A stretch of DNA of 64,000 bases from Oegoconia quadripuncta (lineage: Eukaryota; Arthropoda; Insecta; Lepidoptera; Autostichidae): NCBI GenBank assembly GCA_949316235.1, contig OX438745.1, forward strand, positions 5,275,001-5,339,000. The letters are read 5' to 3'. The notes beneath the pieces are model-generated. The model made no database searches, was not told the origin of the DNA, and saw only the letters and a list, made by a program, of their open reading frames with translations. Made by a program: the position numbers and the translations under genes. Positions 33,861-44,217 of this stretch are shown piece after piece (the stretch's first letter is position 1; each line of letters starts with the position of its first letter).

Positions 33861-34019
33861 ATAAATATTATGTACCTACTTACAATACAATTACCTACTC
33901 TTTATTGCACAAACTAATTTACAATAATATTTGGTGATAATAACAATTGATGATTGCTATGAGTAGGTAGTGTTACTTTTGAAAGGTTAATAAGTTTCAG
34001 TTTTGTCATCAGCGTTGTA

Positions 34020-34203
34020 GTGAACAGCTACAACCCATGCTGAGTTGGAGACCTTTTTGACTCCACCTTGCGACACCGACAATTAGATGGCAAACAGAAT
34101 GTTATTTTTTGTATGTGTCTCGACTGTGTAATATTTGTACCTGATTGTTTGTGCCATGAGATGGGTTTAAATAAATTTTTCTTTCTTTCTTTCTTTCTTT
34201 CAT
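34020..34203 (+). repeat. LINE 3' UTR with TTTC microsatellite tail
   Basis: GTGTCTCGACTGTG..GATGGGTTTAAATAAA precedes (TTTC)n at about 34180-34202. A similar 3' end in the opposite orientation is at 40319-40480. Confidence 0.45.
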
Positions 34204-34464
34204 ACGATCCAACATTGCATGCCGTAGTAATGTCTTTTTAGTTTTTTTAGGTAAAGAGTAGAATGTCTACCTATTACTACGTTATTTAATCCGTGCCTAT
34301 ATGTCCTCTAGAAACTACTATTTACAATTATTTAAATATGATATGATTGATGTTGTTTTAAGCATTAAACTTAATGATTGAAACACAAACGCTAATGTTT
34401 GCGATATCTCTGACCATTTCATTTGGGATAAAGGTCGTTACGTTAAATATGTAGGTATGTACTT

Positions 34465-34813
34465 GACGGCGCCTCGCAGAGCGCCATCTAGTATCATCGC
34501 TGGATAACCAGATTAGAGTGATTGATTGCGTCACTCTAGCGGAACGTCGTGTCGCTGGTAGCGCGGGCGGCGGCGAGTGGAAGTGAACACTTTTTGAACG
34601 GGAGCCGTCAGCGCACCACGTCTTCGACGAATCGCTAAATTCTGGGTTAATCCTAATTAATTTTAAGCAGATCAGTTTTCTATTATCGTTGTAGTAACAT
34701 TAGCTAAGTGCAAAGTACATTATTTGATTAATTCCTTGTGTAAATTTTATTAAATCGATTCAAATTGTAATCGATAATGAATCATCTTAATGAAGGCCCT
34801 CCTGCGCCTATAT
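34465..34813 (+). repeat. Left terminal direct repeat (LTR) of the gypsy element
   Basis: Starts GACGGCGCCTCGCAGAGCGC and ends GCGCCTATAT. It includes the presumed promoter and leader and the ATG at 34777 with twelve complete codons. Confidence 0.85.
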
Positions 34814-37800
34814 CAGAAGTGGGATTACCCGCACAACAAAATGAGGAAAATAAACTATCAGATGAAGGCACTGCAACTAAATTATTGAGCAACATGGAAA
34901 CGTTATTGTCGAGAGTACTGGAGAGGTCCCAACCGCCAAATGTGAGTACCACTTCTTCTCAGCTTATACATTTTAACCCTGACGACTCTGAAGCTGATAT
35001 AGAAGGATGGTGTAATGTCACAGAAGTGATTGTACAAAGCAAGCGTCTCGATGGCGTCGATTTACTTTTGGCTCTTACTGGATCACTCAAAGGTCGAGCA
35101 GCAACTTGCCTTACCAAGCTAAACCTTAACGGACTGACGTGGAATACAGTAAAGCAAACCTTGTTAGCAAAATTTTCAAAACCTAAACTTATCCAAGATT
35201 ACTTCGACGAGATTTTAAGATTTCAAGTGGGCATTAAAGAGACGGCTTCCGAAGCTGCTGTCCGCTTGTGGCAATTGATCGAACGCATACCGAAGACTGA
35301 GATGCTCGAAGAGGTTATAACTGGTTTTGTGGTTTCGGTGCTGTGCCAAAAGGATAGTTTGATACGAAGAGAATTGAATGCCCATGTAATCACTACTAGA
35401 GCTCAGTTATTTAGAATTCTTGGTGGCATTTCCCTAAAGCGGCGACTAGACAATACTGAAGCGAATCAAGAGCCAGAGTCAAAGAGAGCTCGAACTACCG
35501 ATATAAGATTTCCTGGGAATTGTCATTGGTGCGGCCTGTCTGGACACCGCCAAGCTGATTGTAGGAAGCGTCGAGGAGACCTTAGTTCTTCTAAGCTTCA
35601 AGAGGCCCCAATCGCAGCACGTGCCGCCGGTAGAACTCAGACTGTGACCTGTTACGCGTGTGGTAAGCCCGGTCACGTAGCAACAGCGTGCCCGGGAAAG
35701 AAAAGCGACGATGGAGCTGTGGTCAAAGAGGTCAACCTTTGTAAATACCGGCCGTCGAGAACCACCTTGGAAACATCTTCCGGTGAGTCAGTCTCCTTTT
35801 TATTTGATAGTGGATCATCCTGCTCGCTTTTGAAAGAAAGTTTTCGTGATAAATTCCCTGGTACTGTGTGCAATAGTCTTGTCTATCTTACCGGTATTGG
35901 AGGGGAAGATATAGAATGTATTTCCCAAATTCTTAGCACGGTAAAAATTGGAAAGCTTTCGGTACAATTGGTGTTTCATTTAATTCCTGATAATGCTATT
36001 TCCGAATCTGCAATAATTGGTAGAGATATTTTAGATGAAGGAGTGTCTGTAACAATCGATAATGATAACCTTATATTTAGTATTAGAGAACGAACAGATT
36101 TTTGTGAATCAAAATTGTATGAACCCGATTTCACCCACGTCGATACTGATTTGCAAGGCGAAGATAGAGAGGCACTTATAAAATTGTTGAATAAATATTC
36201 AGACTATTTCATAGAAGGTATACCGACAAGAAGAGTTAAAACAGGAGAGTTAGAAATTCATTTGACGGACCCCCATAAAACCGTACAGAGATGCCCCTAT
36301 AGATTAGCGCCAGTAGAAAAACAAGTCGTCCGAGAAAAAGTTAGACAACTTTTAGATGCTGGTGTTATACAGGAGAGTTCCTCACCTTTTGCGAGCCCCA
36401 TACTTCTTGTTAAAAAGAAAGATAACACAGATAGGATGTGTGTGGACTACCGCGAGCTAAACTCGAATACCCGTCCCGAACATTATCCTCTACCTCGCAT
36501 AGAGGAACAAATAGACCAACTTAGTGGTGCTAATTACTTTTCGTCCCTAGATATGGCTTCCGGATTTCATCAGATCCCGATTCATCCTGATTCAATACAG
36601 AGAACTGCATTCGTAACACCCGAGGGACAATACGAATATCTCGCCATGCCCTTTGGTTTGCGTAATGCACCTTCTGTGTATCAGAGATGCATTACTAAGG
36701 CTCTGAGCCACCTTATTGATAAACCGTTGATTTATATTGATGACGTGCTGTCCTATTCTTCTGCCATATCTCAAGGTTTGCAACGCCTAGATGAAGTCCT
36801 ACAAGCTTTGACTGAAGCCGGATTTTCGTTTAACCTAAAAAAATGCAAATTTATGAAACAGAAAATTGATTACTTAGGCTACTCTCTTCAGTCAGGTGAA
36901 GTCCGGCCAAATTCTCGCAAAATTCAAGCGTTAGTAGATGCCCCACCACCCAAGACAGCCACACAGGTGCGACAATTTCTCGGTCTCGCGTCTTACTTTA
37001 GAAAATTCATTCCCAGTTTTACTCACATCGTAGGACCATTGTACCCATTGACAAAACTGAAAGGACCGATCAAATGGACAGACAAGCATGAAATCATTCG
37101 TAACAAAATAATAGGTATACTTACCTCAGAGCCGGTTCTTACCATATTCGATCCGGAACTGCCCGTCGAGCTTCACACTGACGCCAGTTCTGAGGGATAT
37201 GGAGCAATCCTCATACAAAAGAAAAATGACTTGCCACACGTTGTAGAGTATTACAGCCGACGTACTTCCGAAGTAGAGTCTCGCTACCATTCGTACGAGC
37301 TGGAGACGTTAGCAGTTGTAAGGGCGGTAGAACATTTTCGACATTACCTGTATGGCCGGCATTTCACAGTATTGACAGACTGTAATTCACTCAGAGCCTC
37401 AAAGTCCAAAACTGACCTCACGCCTCGCGTACATCGCTGGTGGGCCTTCTTACAAGCCTACGACTTTGACGTAATTTATCGTGAGGGCCGCGGAATGGAA
37501 CACGCCGATTATTTATCGCGCAATCCTCTGCCACATAGTGACTCTGCTTCCACGTCTAAGATTCTCGCTAGTAAACCGAAAGTTGTTCAATTTGTCGAAT
37601 TGCATCAGGGCTGGCTTTCGGTCGAGCAGAAACGTGATGGTGAAATTCAAGACCTTATTGCCAAATACAATAATAATGAATTCCCCGATACGGTCGCGCA
37701 TACTTATGATGTTAGGGACAGCATTCTTTATAGAAAAGTTGGGCGTAATAAAATTATCTCTTGGCTGCCCGTCGTTCCCCGCTCTTTAATCTGGACTTTA

Positions 37801-39072
37801 ATTAGTCATGTCCATAATGAAATACAGCACTTGGGAAGTGATAAAACTTTAGACAAACTCTATGAACAATATTGGTTTCCCCAGATGGCAAAATGCGTCA
37901 GGAAATTTATTGATTCTTGCATTATTTGTAAAGCTTCAAAAGGTCCTTCGGGATCTCAACCCATTCAGCTTCATCCGATACCAAAAACATCGATGCCATG
38001 GCATACAATCCATATAGATTTTACGGGGAAACTTAGCGGGAAGAGCGATCGCAAGGAGTACTGTTCTGTGATAATCGACGCGTTTACTAAATACGTCTTA
38101 TTGGAACATACGTCATCACTGGATTCAGCCAGTGCAGTGATAGCTTTGAAAAAGGCAGTCTGTCTGTTTGGAGCTCCGAAACGTATTATTGCGGACCAAG
38201 GTCGATGTTATATTAGTAATGATTTTAAAAGTTTTTGCATCGAATATAAAATTGATCTCCACTTTATTGCGACAGGCTCTAGCAGGGCAAACGGTCAAGT
38301 GGAGCGTATCATGCGTACCTTAAAAAGTTTGCTTACAATAGTCGAGAATGATCCCAATAAAACTTGGCGTGATGAGTTGGGTAACATTCAACTAGCATTG
38401 AACAGCACGAAATCTACTGTTACAAAGTATACACCAACGGAGTTAATGTTCGGAATTCGTGCGCAATCTTTGGGAATGTCGAAGGTCACCACAGTAGGAC
38501 CAGCTGAGCAAGAAAGTCGGTTAGATGTAAACTCACTGCGAGATAATGCTTCGTGTAATATTCAGAAGGCAGCTTCCTCTAATGCAGAACGATTCAATCG
38601 CGGTCGCGCAACTATTAAACCATTTTCCGAAGGGGATTTCGTATTTATTAGGAGTAGTGAGCGGAATCAGACAAAACTAGATAGAAAATTTAGAGGTCCA
38701 TTTGTTATAACTTCTGTGTTACCTAATGACCGGTACGAGCTTAAAAATATTAACGGATCACACAGAATTTACAAATATGCACACGAGAACTTGCGCGCAG
38801 TACCCCAGGGACATGATGGCTTGCTAGAAATTACGAGTAGTCTAATGAATGAAGAGGAGACCATGACGGCGCCGCTGGCAGATGTGGAGGGTATGAGATC
38901 TAGCGTTGACTGCTACGACAGACTGTCTTTGAACAACCAAGATACTTTGACCGCAGACTCTGACACTATTTCTGCTGGTTCTGATACTCTTAGTGTATAT
39001 TCTGATCCCGAAACATTAGAGGTGCAATGCGAAGTTGAAATTCACGCTGAGCAGGATTATCCCGATCCATAG
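34777..39072 (+). CDS. Gypsy gag-pol polyprotein
   Basis: 1431 residues in one frame. Gag-like region at about 60-245, then two CCHC knuckles (CHWCGLSGHRQADC from 249, CYACGKPGHVATAC from 292). The aspartic protease has FDSGSS (Asp-344). Reverse transcriptase has VKKKDNTDRMCVDYRELN, AMPFGLRNAP and YIDD (Asp-655, Asp-656). RNase H has HTDASSEGYGAIL near 800. The integrase has an HHCC finger (about 1009-1055) and catalytic Asp-1081, Asp-1140, Glu-1176, an exact D-x35-E. The C-terminal part has FSEGDFVFIR and KFRGPFVI. No env follows. The first ATG lies in the terminal repeat; Met-40 would be an alternative start outside it. No frameshift separates gag from pol, unlike many relatives. Confidence 0.92.
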   Translation: MNHLNEGPPAPISEVGLPAQQNEENKLSDEGTATKLLSNMETLLSRVLERSQPPNVSTTSSQLIHFNPDDSEADIEGWCNVTEVIVQSKRLDGVDLLLALTGSLKGRAATCLTKLNLNGLTWNTVKQTLLAKFSKPKLIQDYFDEILRFQVGIKETASEAAVRLWQLIERIPKTEMLEEVITGFVVSVLCQKDSLIRRELNAHVITTRAQLFRILGGISLKRRLDNTEANQEPESKRARTTDIRFPGNCHWCGLSGHRQADCRKRRGDLSSSKLQEAPIAARAAGRTQTVTCYACGKPGHVATACPGKKSDDGAVVKEVNLCKYRPSRTTLETSSGESVSFLFDSGSSCSLLKESFRDKFPGTVCNSLVYLTGIGGEDIECISQILSTVKIGKLSVQLVFHLIPDNAISESAIIGRDILDEGVSVTIDNDNLIFSIRERTDFCESKLYEPDFTHVDTDLQGEDREALIKLLNKYSDYFIEGIPTRRVKTGELEIHLTDPHKTVQRCPYRLAPVEKQVVREKVRQLLDAGVIQESSSPFASPILLVKKKDNTDRMCVDYRELNSNTRPEHYPLPRIEEQIDQLSGANYFSSLDMASGFHQIPIHPDSIQRTAFVTPEGQYEYLAMPFGLRNAPSVYQRCITKALSHLIDKPLIYIDDVLSYSSAISQGLQRLDEVLQALTEAGFSFNLKKCKFMKQKIDYLGYSLQSGEVRPNSRKIQALVDAPPPKTATQVRQFLGLASYFRKFIPSFTHIVGPLYPLTKLKGPIKWTDKHEIIRNKIIGILTSEPVLTIFDPELPVELHTDASSEGYGAILIQKKNDLPHVVEYYSRRTSEVESRYHSYELETLAVVRAVEHFRHYLYGRHFTVLTDCNSLRASKSKTDLTPRVHRWWAFLQAYDFDVIYREGRGMEHADYLSRNPLPHSDSASTSKILASKPKVVQFVELHQGWLSVEQKRDGEIQDLIAKYNNNEFPDTVAHTYDVRDSILYRKVGRNKIISWLPVVPRSLIWTLISHVHNEIQHLGSDKTLDKLYEQYWFPQMAKCVRKFIDSCIICKASKGPSGSQPIQLHPIPKTSMPWHTIHIDFTGKLSGKSDRKEYCSVIIDAFTKYVLLEHTSSLDSASAVIALKKAVCLFGAPKRIIADQGRCYISNDFKSFCIEYKIDLHFIATGSSRANGQVERIMRTLKSLLTIVENDPNKTWRDELGNIQLALNSTKSTVTKYTPTELMFGIRAQSLGMSKVTTVGPAEQESRLDVNSLRDNASCNIQKAASSNAERFNRGRATIKPFSEGDFVFIRSSERNQTKLDRKFRGPFVITSVLPNDRYELKNINGSHRIYKYAHENLRAVPQGHDGLLEITSSLMNEEETMTAPLADVEGMRSSVDCYDRLSLNNQDTLTADSDTISAGSDTLSVYSDPETLEVQCEVEIHAEQDYPDP

Positions 39073-39249
39073 GTAGGTATGTGTTAAAGTCTGATGTATT
39101 GTGTTCAACTGGTTGTAAGGCTGTGTGCATTGGTTATCAATGGCTATCCATGGTCTTTGTGTTTATAATAAGCAAGAATGACAGACATATTGTGGCAGGC
39201 GAATGTGATAGATTAACGGCAAAAAAAATGTATGTACTTGTTTCACGAT

Positions 39250-39705
39250 GATATGCTGGTCGAAAGGACAGTGTCATCCCGTCCACACCGATGTAATGAC
39301 TGATCGAAGGGACACACTCGTCCGGTCCAGGCATTCGGCTAATCGAGAGAACACACGTTCTTCTAATAAGAGAGGTGTCGTCCGGTCCATGCATTTTGCT
39401 GGTCGAAGGGACACACGCTCTCCTAATGTTGTTTGATAGAAAGGTGTCGTCCGGGCCATGCATTTTGCTGGTCGAAGGGACACACGCTTTCGAAGTGTTA
39501 TTCGAGAGAAAGGTGTCGTCCGGTCCATGCACTGAGCTGGTCGAAGGGACACACGCTTTCGTAGTATGATTTGAGAGAAAGGTGTCGTCCGGTCCATGCA
39601 CTGAGCTGGTCGAAGGGACACACGCTTTCGTAGTATGATTTGAGAGAAAGGTGTCGTCCGGTCCATGCACTGAGCTGGTCGCAGGGACACACGCTTTCGC
39701 AGCGA
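39250..39705. repeat. 69-bp minisatellite between pol and the right LTR
   Basis: TCGAAGGGACACACGCTTTC recurs at 39403, 39472, 39541, 39610 and 39679 (as TCGCAGGG), exactly 69 bp apart; shorter, decayed units precede at about 39260, 39304 and 39343. Because 69 is divisible by three, long repetitive open frames appear on both strands. They carry no independent sign of coding. Confidence 0.9.
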
Positions 39706-39851
39706 TGCAACACTGTTAACAAGGTTCCTGACGTTCTTCGTTCCTAAAGATCGCGATCGTTAGGATGGACGAGCGGATCGCTGGGTGATTAAATATCTTT
39801 GTTACAGGACGGGAGACACGCCCGTGGACGGTCGATTGTCAGTCCGGCCGT

Positions 39852-40200
39852 GACGGCGCCTCGCAGAGCGCCATCTAGTATCATCGCTGGATAACCAGAT
39901 TAGAGTGATTGATTGCGTCACTCTAGCGGAACGTCGTGTCGCTGGTAGCGCGGGCGGCGGCGAGTGGAAGTGAACACTTTTTGAACGGGAGCCGTCAGCG
40001 CACCACGTCTTCGACGAATCGCTAAATTCTGGGTTAATCCTAATTAATTTTAAGCAGATCAGTTTTCTATTATCGTTGTAGTAACATTAGCTAAGTGCAA
40101 AGTACATTATTTGATTAATTCCTTGTGTAAATTTTATTAAATCGATTCAAATTGTAATCGATAATGAATCATCTTAATGAAGGCCCTCCTGCGCCTATAT
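39852..40200 (+). repeat. Right terminal direct repeat (LTR) of the gypsy element
   Basis: Identical to 34465-34813 in my reading, including the ATG and first twelve codons of gag, after which it stops. Confidence 0.85.
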
Positions 40201-40268
40201 ACTTATCAATATGTAAATAGAACATTCTATTTACATATTGATAAGTACATACCTACATATTTAACGTA
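40201..40268. repeat. Right part of a 90-bp palindrome split by the gypsy insertion
   Basis: ACTTATCAATATGTAAATAG and its inverse form a perfect 22-bp-arm hairpin with a 2-base loop (40201-40246). The next bases (40243-40268) are the inverse of 34439-34464 on the other side of the element. Removing the element and one ACTT gives a palindrome with 44-bp arms. Confidence 0.85.
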
Positions 40269-40318
40269 TATAGACTAAACATAGTCTCTAACCTGAAAAA
40301 TTTTATCCGTAAATTATT

Positions 40319-40480
40319 GAAAGAAAGAAAGAAAGAAACTGTTTATTCGTCTCTTCGACACATATACAACAATTGTTAGGCAAATAAAGTAACAGAACAC
40401 TCAGTTAAGTGTCGCAGCAGCGAAAGGGAAACGACTCAGCTATATGCTGCGCTTATAAGAGCTCAGCGCTGTTGGCTACC
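40319..40480 (-). repeat. LINE 3' end with GAAA/TTTC tail
   Basis: (GAAA)n at 40319-40339 followed by CTGTTTATTCGTCTCTTCGA; read on the minus strand this is a 3' UTR ending in (TTTC)n. Confidence 0.4.
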
Positions 40481-40908
40481 ATTGTTTTGCATAAATTTTA
40501 CAGTTTCAATTTCAAGATTCATAAGAACTTAATAACTTAAGAACTTAATAATCGGAGGTTGGATGAAATGGCGACGGGTTACCGGAACAATATGTGACTC
40601 CCGGATGCCAGTCAAGTTAACGGGCAAAATTTATTAATCCGTTAAATTTGAAAAACTACCTCCCTTCAGAACTTAATTATACAATAAAATCCTGCCACCT
40701 TATGTCTGTATTTGACTGGACATAATGCCTAGTCACCTTTTCTTCTTTCTTAAATAATTTAGGGCCCAAGGTAGCGTAATAGGCGACTTCAGCTGCAAGA
40801 CCTGTCCTAATGTATGGATCGAAATGGTTAGGCCATAAAAAAGACGGATGAAAGAAAATAGCATGCAGCATAGATGAGAATGTTGAGATCACAGTTGGTC
40901 TGTGGTTG

Positions 40909-41037
40909 AGATGGATGAGTGGTGGGATGAGGAGGGATAAAATAAGAAATGAGTATGTAGGAGGGAGGGAATGTAAAGTGGCACCCGTCACAGAAATGTT
41001 GAAAGGAAACCAATTAGTTTGGTATGGACATGTTACC
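40909..41037 (+). pseudogene. LINE polymerase C-terminal relic
   Basis: Reads RWMSGGMRRDKIRNEYVGG, then VAPVTEMLKGNQLVWYGHV. This block (RWM.G..R.D.IRNEYIRG..KVAPV..K....RL.WYGHV) is common at the end of insect non-LTR polymerases. Only this short stretch survives. Overlapping minus-strand frames are shadows. Confidence 0.65.
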
Positions 41038-41090
41038 TATAGCCCAGAGAAAATACAGTTTGACCTCGGATAAACGAATAACCGCGATTG

Positions 41091-41548
41091 TCTTGAAACA
41101 TTTAATAAAGTGTTGTAAATGTAGTAACAATTGCTAAAAATTAAGCATTTGTAAGAAACGCAAGTAGGTACCTACTAAGTAAGTAACTAAATAAGCTAAA
41201 GTTGATAAATGTGTTTCTTTAAAAAAATGCTCTATTGATGGGTATTTCTTTAAACACAGTTAACTTATTGATGGATAATAAAAAACTAAGCATGTTATAG
41301 TATTAGGCATGCATGTTTTTTGGCTGAAAATGTCGTCGAGCTGCATTGCTTAAGAAATAAAAAATGATAACTCATATTTAGTAACAATAATTTCCCTAAA
41401 TGTTTTCAATTTTTTAAAGAAACACATTTTTCATCTTTAGCTTATTTAGTTACTTACTTAGTACCTACTAGCGTTTCTTAAAAATGCTTATTTTTTACCA
41501 ATTGTTACTACATTTATATTATAACACTTTACTAAATGTTTCAAGAAA
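41091..41548. mobile_element. Foldback-like element with ~140-bp inverted arms
   Basis: CTTGAAACATTTAATAAAGTG on the left is the inverse of CACTTTACTAAATGTTTCAAG on the right. The match continues through GTAGTAACAATTG, AAGCATTT, TAAGAAACGC and AGTAAGTAACTAAATAAGCT. The spacer is about 185 bp and AT-rich. It lies just upstream of the duplicated block of gene B. Confidence 0.75.
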
Positions 41549-41919
41549 TTCCCTGAGCTAACTTCATGATCATAAAACATTTTTTTATGTAAAACTCTAG
41601 TTCGATCTTTTAACTAGACTCTAAACAAGAAAACATAGATAGGTATATAAAAAAATACCAGGACGTAACGTAGGTGTAACAATTACGTACTTACATTTTT
41701 TATTGAAGTGCCCTACATACTGTAATAATTTTTTTCGTTCGTTATTGTTTATATAAGTCCATGCGTGAATGATTTTATTATTCGGGCCATTCGAATGGCA
41801 AATTAGAAGTAAAGGTACCTACCTGATACAATGTCCATGTTCGAATAACGACTACCTACTAAAATTGTTCGCGCTAAACTCCAACACTCTGACCTACAAT
41901 TTCTATATTTTCACAGATC

Positions 41920-42102
41920 ATGACATCTATTTTCCATAAGAACTCTATAATCACCGGCAGCATTGACCTTCACTGTCTGGTTTGCGACTGTTACCTAAGG
42001 AGTGAGGAGGATGGTTACGACCACATTCAGAAGCCGGTGCATAAGAAGAATTTAGTTGCCTATCCCTATTTGGAGTGTTACAGGGATGATAATATCAAGA
42101 AG
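41920..42102 (+). CDS. Gene B exon 1: finger 1
   Basis: 61 codons after ATTTTCACAG/ATC, ending AAG/GTTAGT exactly as in gene A. The finger is HCLVCDCYLRSEEDGYDH-x5-H. The intron after it is only 461 bp and lacks the minisatellite of gene A. Confidence 0.75.
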
Positions 42103-42164
42103 GTTAGTGAAGAAACTACCTAATCTATATTTTACTCAAAAATTATAGACCTCTGATGTCTTTT

Positions 42165-42540
42165 CTTTTTTATGCACACCAGCCTGCGTAGCATGGCAGC
42201 GTGAGAGCGGGATAGTTGTATATTTCGTCCAAATGAATGAGCACGACAAATATTATCTCGGGCGACATAAACGTTTATCGCGCCGCTCATGCTCCTAGTG
42301 CTGTTGTCAATTCAAGATGAGGTTGTAGGACGCTCACCTGAAACCCCCAACTTATTTTCGAAATCTTATCCCAGACAATCCCAACAACTCAAAAAACTAC
42401 AACAACGCTATCAACATTGTTGATTGGCACAGCAGATTTGGAGGAGATTGTGGCATGGCCCTATCACTACTCTACATGTAACCCCTATGAATGGATCCCA
42501 TGACTTCCATTTTGTGAACATTATAAAGTACTTAATTGAT
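42165..42540 (-). mobile_element. Old SINE family 1 copy split by a MITE, in gene B intron 1
   Basis: Same arrangement as at 19024-19553: SINE tail TTTTTATGCACACC, MITE P (42178-42300, GCGGGATAGTTGTATATTTC), then SINE body. Confirms that the nested insertion was present before the duplication. Confidence 0.6.
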
Positions 42541-42563
42541 AACAATTTGTTTAACAATTTCAG

Positions 42564-42878
42564 GTGAAGAATGGATACTTCTGTGAATTCTGCAATATAT
42601 TGTTCGCAACTAGAGCAAAGGTGGGCTTACATATTGCTGATGCAACTCACACCAATAACAAAGGGAACCAACAGTTGAAACGAGTGGGAGACTACGTGGT
42701 TGCCAACAACAATGTTTATATAAGTGAAGAAGCATGGAATGGGCTGATAGAGGAGACATGTGCCATTTGCGACACGGAGTTCTATAGCGACAGTATTCAC
42801 AAGACTGAACAGGGGCATTTGATAAATTTAATACAGAAGAAGGTTGAGTTTGGAGTCGAGAGGAGTATTTATCGGAAG
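42564..42878 (+). CDS. Gene B exon 2: fingers 2 and 3
   Basis: 105 codons after AACAATTTCAG, starting GTGAAGAATGG. Fingers FCEFCNILFATRAKVGLH-x5-H and TCAICDTEFYSDSIH-x5-H. Donor GGAAG/GTAGTA. The exon opens with GTG, which is Val within the spliced protein and not a start codon. Confidence 0.8.
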
Positions 42879-42964
42879 GTAGTATTTCAGCTCATTTTTC
42901 TCAAATTTTATTTGTCTGACAAATTCCGAGATGCTAAGTGTACATTCGGGTGATTATTTCGTTC

Positions 42965-43250
42965 GTCTCAGCTTCGGTGGCTCGGCGTTTAATACGCGGT
43001 TTCCCAATTTGAAAGGTCCGGGTTCCATTTCCAGTTAGGCCATGTGCCAATGAGTTTTGAAATTTAATTTATCCGACTGTTCTTAAACGGTTAAGGAAAA
43101 CATCGTGACGAAACCTGCATGCCTGAGAAATTAAAATTCTAAGGCATATGAAGTCCCCAACTCGCATTGGGCCAACGTGGTGGAGTATAGCCCATGCTCC
43201 CTCATTATACGAGGGAAGGCCTATATCCCTGCAGTGCGATTTTTACGGAC
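42965..43250 (+). mobile_element. Composite SINE with widespread lepidopteran 3' body
   Basis: A tRNA-like head (GGTGGCTCGGCG..GGTCCGGGTTCCATTTCC) precedes GGAAAACATCGTGACGAAACC, TGCATGCCTGAGA and GCATTGGGCCAACGTGGTGG. I know that sequence series as a common repeat in moth and butterfly genomes. Absent from gene A intron 2. Confidence 0.65.
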
Positions 43251-43344
43251 TGACACGAATTATTTCGTTAAATAGTCGCATTTGGCGATTATACGTACAT
43301 CGAAACTGCGTCACCTAAAATAGATACCGACTGCATATGCAACA

Positions 43345-43556
43345 CTAGTCGGAAAGGGGGTTATTGGGTATCGTGAACAGAAGACGTTTCCATGGGTAAA
43401 ATATTTTTTATCGCAAAAAGTTTTTAACTTTCGTACTGTCATATCAGTATAGCTGATCGGTCACTGTTGTATAGGAAGTCGATTTTTTATCCAATTTTCA
43501 CGATACCTGAGTATAAACTCTCTTCCGGCTGAGTACCCCCTTTTCGACTAACCTTG
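43345..43556. repeat. Small inverted repeat in gene B intron 2
   Basis: CTAGTCGGAAAGGGGGTTAT..GGTATCGTGAA at the left corresponds to the inverse of TTCACGATACC..CCCCCTTTTCGACTAAC at the right. Unclassified. Confidence 0.45.
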
Positions 43557-43734
43557 TATATATAAAATAAAAGTAAATTGAGCATTGCCCTGCTATTGAT
43601 AGGGCATTTTTTTGGCCACACCCTTTGTCTACTGACGTAACAAAACAACCAAGTCACTTTTCCACGAAAAAGAAACAATGTAATTAATATAATTTTGCGA
43701 AAATGAAAATATCACACATCACATTAACAGTCTG

Positions 43735-44010
43735 TAGAAGTCCACTGCTGGACATTAGCCACTCCCATGGTGCAGATTGGCCCTAATCGCCACACAGCGC
43801 AATTGATTTGACAATCGCAGATTCTTGGAACCCCATAGTAATGCCGCTGCTAATCGTCACGGATCTGTACGCTTTTTTTTGGCTTCTCGAAAAATTGACG
43901 GATGGATTGCTTTTCGCTCTGGGATTAAATTGCGAATTTCTCGCCTCGTAATCCTCATGTATTAGTTGCCTTTTATGACAACGCACCCGTGACAAGAGAT
44001 ATGTTGATCC
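43735..44010. repeat. Decayed repeat remnant in gene B intron 2
   Basis: CCACTGCTGGACATTAGCC and TTGCCTTTTATGACAACGCACCCG resemble pieces of RTE-like 3' ends. No coding sense is left. Alignment with gene A intron 2 resumes at about 44020. Confidence 0.35.
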
Positions 44011-44217
44011 CATCCTGCCCGGGAACTACACCGCCAAAATTGACAAAATGTAAGATGTTCGTAAGACCGATTCCAACTATCCAGACTCATAGCTTCTCTA
44101 GGTGATTATTATTTATTGCAATATGTTTTTGAGTACTTCGTATGGGACACAATCTCTCCGGGAGACCATACTCTTACCTATTGCTGTTAATAATATTTAA
44201 GGCTTAACTCTTTTCAG

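Larger units (their letters stand above)
34465..40200 (+). mobile_element. Ty3/gypsy-type LTR retrotransposon with identical terminal repeats
   Basis: 5736 bp, flanked by ACTT at 34461-34464 and 40201-40204, read as a 4-bp target duplication. Identical 349-bp direct repeats (34465-34813 and 39852-40200) bound a single gag-pol frame. Identity of the two repeats and the open frame point to a recent insertion. It does not begin TG or end CA, and the right repeat includes the gag start. I saw no convincing primer-binding site after 34813 and no polypurine tract before 39852, so the retrotransposition history may be unusual. Confidence 0.85.

Noticed and set aside
39137..39722. Three long overlapping minus-strand reading frames over the minisatellite
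   Set aside because: They exist because the repeat period is divisible by three. All three frames are open at once, and there is no promoter or domain; this is periodicity, not coding.
39073..39851. An env gene in the gypsy element (errantivirus type)
   Set aside because: No transmembrane or signal sequence in any frame; the region is minisatellite and non-coding DNA.
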